A model generated the notes under the pieces. It made no database searches, was not told the origin of the DNA, and saw only the letters and a list, made by a program, of their open reading frames with translations. From contig CM055098.1 in NCBI GenBank assembly GCA_029204225.1, positions 700,501-764,500 of the forward strand: DNA of 64,000 nt, in the 5' to 3' direction. This DNA is from Diphasiastrum complanatum (lineage: Eukaryota > Streptophyta > Lycopodiopsida > Lycopodiales > Lycopodiaceae). The first letter of the stretch is position 1; the number at the start of each line of letters is the position of its first letter. The position numbers and the translations under genes were made by a program. Shown one piece after another: positions 58,528-64,000 of the stretch.

Positions 58528-59049
58528 CTTTTACAAATGAAGTCAAGAAGTCCTCGTAATCCAAAGGTGGTGCCTCCAAAGGTCCTCCAAGTAACCTCAA
58601 GATGCTCCCCAACTCCAAGCTAGGATGCCTCCACCTGCAAGTAAGAATCTTCAAGCCTCCATGGATCTCTCCTCCACCTGTGTCCCTAATCTTAATCACA
58701 AAGGTAGATAACAAGTGGCCTCAAGTATTCACCACCAAAGGTAGATAACAAGTGGCCTCAAGTATTCACCACCATAGCTAGCTAGCACATGCAATTCTAC
58801 AACTTGGCTAATATAACACCCCCTTGCTAAGCAATAAGTAATCACAAGCATACCACCACAAACCATAGAATACTCAAGATCCAAACCCTACTTATGTCTG
58901 ATACCATAAGCAAGATCCAAACCCTAAGCATACTACACACAAGAAAATACTCTATACACTAGTAGCCACACTAGAGCATAAGCATAGCAAACAAAAGAGA
59001 TCTCTCCTCCTCCCTATGGGCGCCCTCCTCCCCTCATATAGATGGCAAA
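58528..59049 (-). repeat. Likely 5' LTR of chromovirus G
   Basis: Lies directly outside the primer site. Contains a perfect 37-bp tandem duplication (58700-58736, 58737-58773; AAAGGTAGATAACAAGTGGC...) and a repeated AAGATCCAAACCCTA near 58880-58925. No second LTR copy was found, so its outer end is unknown. Confidence 0.5.
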
Positions 59050-59368
59050 TGGCACTTGGTAATATCTGCACAACCCATGAGAAAGAGAGAGGCCTAGGGG
59101 AGTTAAAGAACTTTCATAGGCTTATGGAAGGTCAAGAGACTTCTTCCATAACCTATGACTCTTTGAATGCCTTTCTTGTGGGAGTTGGAAACTCAATGGA
59201 CACCTTGGAAGTGCACCCTCCTACTAGGTCCCATTGCCCAAGTTGTGCTTGTATACTTTGGTCCAAGACCAATAAAGTGATATGGTTCAAGGTTGAGACC
59301 CAAGGTTTAAAAAAATAGCCAAAACACCCATGATAATGACTTTCTAACTCCTCATTCTAATAAAACCC

Positions 59369-59377
<9 letters not shown>

Positions 59378-59461
<84 letters not shown>
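59378..59461. repeat. (CT)n microsatellite
   Basis: About 40 TC units inside the LTR. Confidence 0.97.
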
Positions 59462-59463
<2 letters not shown>

Positions 59464-59612
59464 TGGGATAGAATAGCTTTGAATAGACGCTCGGGCCCCC
59501 AAAGCCTTTCCCAACCTAGGAATTCTCTCTCTCTCTTCTCTCCTCTCTCTAAGTAGTGACCGAATAGTTTGGAGAAGGTGTTTGGGCCTCCCAAACCTCT
59601 CGCTACTTGGAG

Positions 59613-59614
<2 letters not shown>

Positions 59615-59706
<92 letters not shown>
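59615..59706. repeat. (CT)n microsatellite
   Basis: About 46 CT units inside the LTR. Confidence 0.97.
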
Positions 59707-59708
<2 letters not shown>

Positions 59709-59777
59709 TGCTATGCAGGTAAAGGCGAGGTTGTCGCTCCCAGTGACGAACCTCTATACTACATTGACGACACAACA

Positions 59778-60400
59778 GGGATGTCGTGGACAGGTTAACA
59801 AAGTTAGCTACTTTCATACCAAAGGCTTCTGATTTAGCCCAAATCTTTGTTGAAAGATTATTTAGGCTTTTATGGACTGCCAAGTGATATAGTTTGTGAT
59901 AGAGATCCTAAATTTACAAGTCACTTTTGGTCAGCTATATTCCATAAGCTAGAAACCTCGTTTAGTTTTACTTCAACTGATCATCCTGAATCAGATGGCA
60001 AGACTGAGAAAACTGATCAGACTATGGAGGATATGTTAAGAACATATGTGTCTCACAGGCAATCTCAATGGGAAGATTACGTTTCTTTGATTGAGTTTGC
60101 TTACAATAAAAGAGAACATTCTGCTAAAGGTTATAATCAGTTTATGCTGATGTACGGTTTTCAACCTAGATCTCCGAGAGACGAAGTCTGTTAAGATCTA
60201 AAAAGTTCCGGATTTCTTGCATGATATGCATGAAATGGCCCGTGATTGTATCCGGAGTGCTCAAGATAGAGCTAGGCACTATACCAACCTTAAGAGGTCT
60301 CCCAGAGATTTTAAAGTTGATGATTGGGTATATCTTAGAATACCTAAAGATTTTAAGACTATGCGTACAGTCACTCTAGTTGTATGTGGGTATTAGTTAT
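59778..60400 (+). pseudogene. Gypsy integrase fragment, chromovirus type
   Basis: DVVDRLTKLATFIP begins right after the LTR; a frame change follows. The frame 59847-60194 reads GFYGLPSDIVCDRDPKFTSH (second Asp), FTSTDHPESDGKTEKTDQTM (catalytic Glu kept), LIEFAYNKREHSAKGYNQFM and YGFQPRSP. After a stop it gives DFKVDDWVYLRIPKDF. It resembles the integrase of chromovirus G. No RT upstream and no chromodomain downstream. Confidence 0.9.
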
Positions 60401-60800
60401 GCTAGGTCATTTCGGGCATGGTCGATAAAGTATTTAATAATCATATGAGCCGAGACCTATTTTTGGCAATAGGAGCACTTGCATGGTGATTGACTGTTAT
60501 AATGCAAGAATAGGAGGTCAATAGCTTATTATAGGATTGCATGGGGGTCCTAAGAGGATTATTTTTTCCTCTTGGTAAAAATATATACCATGGAAACTTG
60601 CCCATCTTCCTATTGGAATTTTAGATTCTTGAACCAGGATCCTCTCCTCTCTTGTATTCATTCATTGTGGCTTGGGGGTGAATTGGCTTGTGGCTTGGCT
60701 GTGGCTTGTATTCATTCACTGTGGCTTGGGGGTGAATTGGTTAGGGTATTGACTAGCCTTTTCATGTTGGTTGGGTGGTTTATGCTCCACAGGTGTCCTT
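60401..60800. other. Spacer with 54-bp tandem duplication
   Basis: CTTGTATTCATTCA(T/C)TGTGGCTTGGGGG starts at 60651 and again at 60705. Near 60765-60840 is a stretch related to 85-140 and 300-365. Confidence 0.7.
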
Positions 60801-61401
60801 TTGGTTTGCATGTGATAGGATTCTTGAAGATCTTCACTGCGATCGTTATACTTTTCATCATTGTCTTTTTAATAACTTGTATATCAACAATAGATTTTAA
60901 ACTGTCGGATCGCAACTTCTCCATGGATTCTAACATTTCTTGGTTTGAGCCCCGAAGAGTAGTGACTATAGCATTCAACTATGATGTAGCATGCTTGACT
61001 GCATTGTTTTCAGCACTAGTGTGTTGCAAATAAAGCAATTGTTGATTTGAACATTGCAATTGTTGATTAGCAAACTGTAATTGCTGATTAAGACAAGATA
61101 CACTATGCATTCCAACATCACGCAGCCTTTCACAATATCTAAGCAATCCGCTATTCACTTCGCATACAAATTTGAGAAACTAAGTTACGAACTTGAAATC
61201 TGGACACAAATTGGTAGCTGGATCTCTAGGATAAATTGATCCATCCACCCACAAATCTATATTCTTATGATGATTCATTCTCAATTCTCTAACTATTTCA
61301 GCAGCATTCTCTACAGTTTTCAAAAAAAATTTAATAATTGGAGTGCATTCCATAGGAAGTGCAACACCCAAATGGAACATTGCCATTATTGAAAGCGACA
61401 A
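60801..61401 (-). pseudogene. Unrecognised coiled-coil reading frame
   Basis: One minus frame stays protein-like from 61401 to about 60800 with only two stops (near 61180 and 60979). It reads MSLSIMAMFHLGVALPMECT, ELRMNHHKNIDLWVDGSIYP and FLKFVCEVNSGLLRYCERLR. Next is a Gln-rich heptad repeat, NQQLQFANQQLQCSNQQLLY, and GSNQEMLESMEKLRSDSLKS. The heptads predict a coiled coil. I do not recognise the family; it could be a captured host exon or a gag-like accessory protein. No start or promoter evidence beyond the ATG at 61401. Confidence 0.45.
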
Positions 61402-61800
61402 TATGTAAATGCTTCAAACTACAATAAGTCAAACTAAATAGATCTAGCGTACCTTAATTTTGTAATGTCTATGTCGTGCTAAAAAATTGTCTCGCCTCAT
61501 ATTTCACTATAAGCATACAAAGATTTCAAAAGTGCTCATTGTACTCCCGCTTCAGTTTTTGCAGTGAGCACACCAAGATTTACATTCTTACGAACTTTGA
61601 AATGAGCATGCAGAGAAGGTATTACATCTCATGCTTAACTAACTAATGTATGAAGTTAACCATACAAGTTAAATGTCAGACAAGGCCAAAACTCAAAAAA
61701 CGGCGACCAAAAATTACCAGTTTGTGTTCTCTCTCTACATAACCTCTCTCTAAAGTGAAATTTCTTAAAGGGCCCATTTTGAGCCCATATTTCTCCTAAT
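61402..61800. other. No gene recognised
   Basis: AT-rich spacer without motifs. Confidence 0.5.
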
Positions 61801-61814
61801 GACACTATGAAAAT

Positions 61815-61950
61815 TATGGTTTGTGATAATCAAAGTGCCATTGCCTTATCGGCCAACCCTAGATTTCACTCTAGGTGTAAGCACATTGAGATTCGATATT
61901 TGTCAAGAGTAAGGTTCTCGACAGAGAGATGAGCTTAACGTTAATCGAAG
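61815..61950 (+). pseudogene. RNase H tail of the copia A relative
   Basis: CDNQSAIALSANPRFHSRCK and HIEIRY match copia A at 26020-26100. The conserved Asp is kept here, unlike in copia A where a stop adjoins it. Confidence 0.85.
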
Positions 61951-62482
61951 CCTTTTCACGCCCACTTCCTGTAATGTGCAACTACTGGGACAATGACAAC
62001 AGCCACCACAATCTACCTCAGATGGCACAATGGATCCATGCCACATTCTTGTACATACATCTGCACAATTGTAAATTGTATATAGAGATGACAATTGTAA
62101 TTAACATGTACTAAAATGTAGTGATCATATCAAGATCATTGTAGATACTTTTATGCATCGATTCTTTCTTTCAGGCTGATTGTCAGTAACAAGCTCATAG
62201 CCCTTATAGAGCGGAGTTAGTTTCCTAAGAATGTGGTTATGCCCACTATTGTCTTGTGTTGATTTCTATACATCAATATGAACAAATTAATATCTGGTTT
62301 TGCATTTAGACCTTTGTCAGTATTGTATGCTTTTACTATTTCATTTTTCTGTCTGACTCTCTCATTGTTTTTTTATTATTATTTGCTCTTCCGCTTCCAC
62401 AAAAGCAACTCTGATTATTTGTCTTCGCCTACGGAAATTGTAGTGCACACACCGAGGAGATTCCAATCCACATCTCCCAACA
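61951..62482 (+). repeat. Shortened LTR of the copia A relative
   Basis: GATGCATC-like, GATTGTCAGTAA, TTGTCAGTATTG and TCTGTCTGACTCTCTCATTG words match the 3' half of the copia A LTR. Ends CCCAACA. Confidence 0.7.
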
Positions 62483-62494
62483 TGGTATAAAAGC
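62483..62494 (+). other. Primer binding site, decayed tRNA-iMet
   Basis: TGGTATAAAAGC, two mismatches from the initiator-Met site, right after the LTR. Confidence 0.7.
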
Positions 62495-62659
62495 CACCAG
62501 ACTGTTGATATGAGAGCTATTTTCATAGCTTGATAAGCTTCGCACAAAATCTGGTTCTATTCTCTGATAGAATAATAGTATTCTTGTTCTAAAATCAGCA
62601 TTAGATTTTTTTTCTTAAGTCACTGATAGTTATCACTATTAACTAGAGTAGCTTCCACA

Positions 62660-63150
62660 TAGGTTTCCAAGGAAAAGCTAGTCCCATCGTGGACAAGCTT
62701 GATGGATCCAACTAACATCTGTGGAAATCTAAGATGAAAACTATGCTAATGACTAAGGAGTTGTATGATGCTTTCATAGGTGTAGAGGCAAGACCCAATG
62801 CAGATGATGTTGCAATCTCCCGATGGAAACTAAAGGATGGCAAGGCCTTCGCGTTGATCATCCTCATCATCTTAGACACACAAATCGGCCACGTGTCTGA
62901 AATTTAGACCTCGAAAGAAGTCCGAGACATCTTAAGCACATTGTATGATGTGCGGAATGTTAGAAGGAGATTCTTCTCCCTCAAGATCACAAATGGTGAT
63001 TCATTGCAAAATCACATCAACCAGTTCAAGAACCTACTGTAGCAAATGGCCATTGTCGGATCATCAAGACGTAGTAATGACACTACTGTCAAGCTTGCCA
63101 AGTTCATACGATAGCTGGGTGATGATCATCACAACACACCCAAGAAGAGC
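62660..63150 (+). pseudogene. Gag of the copia A relative
   Basis: VDKLDGSN*HLWKSKMKTML, TKELYDAFIGVEARPNADDV, SRWKLKDGKAFALIILII, RRRFFSLKITNGDSLQNHIN and QFKNLL match copia A gag. Keeping Trp in HLW shows that copia A lost it. Two stops and a 12-base loss near 63060. Confidence 0.85.
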
Positions 63151-63560
63151 TCAAAGGCTTTCAACCTCTTCAAAGTCTTAAGAGAGCATGTAGAGAAAGA
63201 AACTGGTAAAAAATTACAGCCCTGAGGTCCGACAATGGTGGAGAGTATATCTCTACTGAATTCAAAGAGTATTGCCAAAGCCAAGACATCGAACAACAGT
63301 TCATTACTCTCTATTCACCTCATTCTAACTGCTCAGCCAAGAGAAAGAATTGTACATTGGTCGAGTTAGCCAAATGCATGTTGGCTCTCATGCATCATTA
63401 CCAAATCCCAACATGTCTTCATTGTAGCCTACATTTAGAACATATGTTTGACCAAGTCCCTCTCAAGTAAAACACCCCATGAGATTTGGACAAGATCGAA
63501 GCTTTCAGTGAAGAACCTACGATTATTTGGTTGCATCGCCTACATGCTATATGCATAGAT
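63151..63560 (+). pseudogene. Integrase piece fused to gag
   Basis: The gag reads straight into integrase (EHVEKETG, then after a shift ALRSDNGGEYISTEFKEYCQ and SQDIEQQFITLYSPHSN), matching copia A at 23980-24130. The protease and the integrase finger are deleted at the join. KIEAFSEEPTIIWLHR is the frame-shifted end. Confidence 0.85.
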
Positions 63561-63910
63561 CCCGACAAAGACAAGGAAGAAATTCGACTTCCAAAGTCTA
63601 AAGACCATCCTCATCAGTTACACTTCCTCTGACTACAACATCAACTACAAGAAGACTTTTAGTCCAGTAGTCAAACATTCATCGGTGCGAGTCATCCTAT
63701 TGTCTGAGTCCAGAGACCATAATGCAGAACTTCTATTTTGGATTACTAGACAACCTCAAGTCTGGTATGAAGAAGTTTACTTCCTACACTTCATTGGCAC
63801 ATATCTATCAAGATGTTGTCATTATGGAAAATCTTATATTGAAGAAGAGAGTAAACCACTCCTATCCAAACACAGAAATATCATACGGGAAATCTGGAAA
63901 AGTTAGAATG
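63561..63910 (+). pseudogene. RT piece of the copia A relative
   Basis: After LLISYTSSDYN the sequence jumps to TFSPVVKHSSVRVILLSE, corresponding to DYDETFSLVVKH of copia A RT. The 73-codon frame after it (63685-63906) is mostly unrelated or badly decayed. Confidence 0.65.
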
Positions 63911-64000
63911 TGTAATGTTATTCGAGCATACAAGGTCGGAAGGCTAAGAATCATCAGGGAGGGCAACAGAGTCAAGAGATCAAGTGTAGCAGAAGACCAA

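Larger units (their letters stand above)
59050..59777 (+). repeat. Element E type LTR, second copy
   Basis: The 3' part (59340-59777) matches 37650-38008, including GTTGGGATAGAATAGCTTTG, CCCAAAGCCTTTC, GCTATGCAGGTAAAGGCGAG and the GACGACACAACA end. The 5' part is diverged and its start uncertain. It is followed by integrase codons, not by a primer site, so it is a solo or broken LTR. Confidence 0.75.
61801..64000 (+). mobile_element. Deleted relative of copia A
   Basis: RNase H tail, LTR, primer site, gag, then integrase and RT pieces with internal deletions, all about as close to copia A as a sister copy. An LTR with internal sequence on both sides indicates recombination between elements. 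The last 45 bases resemble the gag relic of element E near 39260-39300. Confidence 0.8.

Overview
This window is plant nuclear DNA, dominated by transposable elements with one clearly intact host gene. Evidence for a land plant: a chloroplast mitoferrin-like carrier, Ty1/copia and Ty3/gypsy elements primed from plant initiator-tRNA-Met and tRNA-Asp sites, a chromodomain gypsy, and a leucine-rich-repeat receptor relic. Abundant (CT)n/(GA)n tracts inside LTRs, deep nesting, and an R2-type retrotransposon would suit a large genome, perhaps a non-flowering vascular plant. The species cannot be settled from the sequence.

Layout. 1-3.7 kb: LTR relics, a GC-rich promoter-like patch and a perfect tRNA-Asp primer binding site. 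3.7-5.5 kb (minus): the 5' half of an APE-type LINE, followed by a leucine-rich-repeat relic. 6.7-10.1 kb (plus): a nearly full-length non-LTR retrotransposon whose reverse transcriptase is followed by a CCHC motif and a restriction-like endonuclease. This is the most unusual item here. 11.0-13.3 kb (minus): the host gene, MFL1-like, in one uninterrupted reading frame with a 5' leader. 15.0-27.5 kb: a copia element (A) with 1.2 kb LTRs and a perfect 5-bp target duplication. A second copia element (B, minus) is inserted in its protease-integrase region, with its own target duplication.

28.5-44.9 kb: two full copies and one partial copy of a 1.3 kb LTR (family C). Between them are a minus-strand gypsy (D), a head-to-head plus-strand gag copy of the same family, and a tRNA-Asp-primed LTR element (E) with a 96-bp tandem repeat in its leader. 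45-46.6 kb: a gypsy fragment whose RNase H/integrase start is joined in frame to the integrase end of family D. 48.5-58.5 kb (minus): a chromodomain gypsy (G) split by a 6.15 kb element. That element has LTRs, a primer site and only a gag gene, the arrangement called TR-GAG. 58.5-64 kb: more LTRs, a plus-strand gypsy integrase fragment, a broken unrecognised coiled-coil reading frame, and a deleted relative of copia A.

The genes do not form a pathway. MFL1 is the only gene likely to serve the plant. Nearly every transposon reading frame carries stops, frameshifts or lost catalytic residues. The gag-only element and copia relic could only ever have moved with enzymes supplied by related elements. 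The R2-like element has just four lesions over about 1,110 codons, so it looks comparatively recent.
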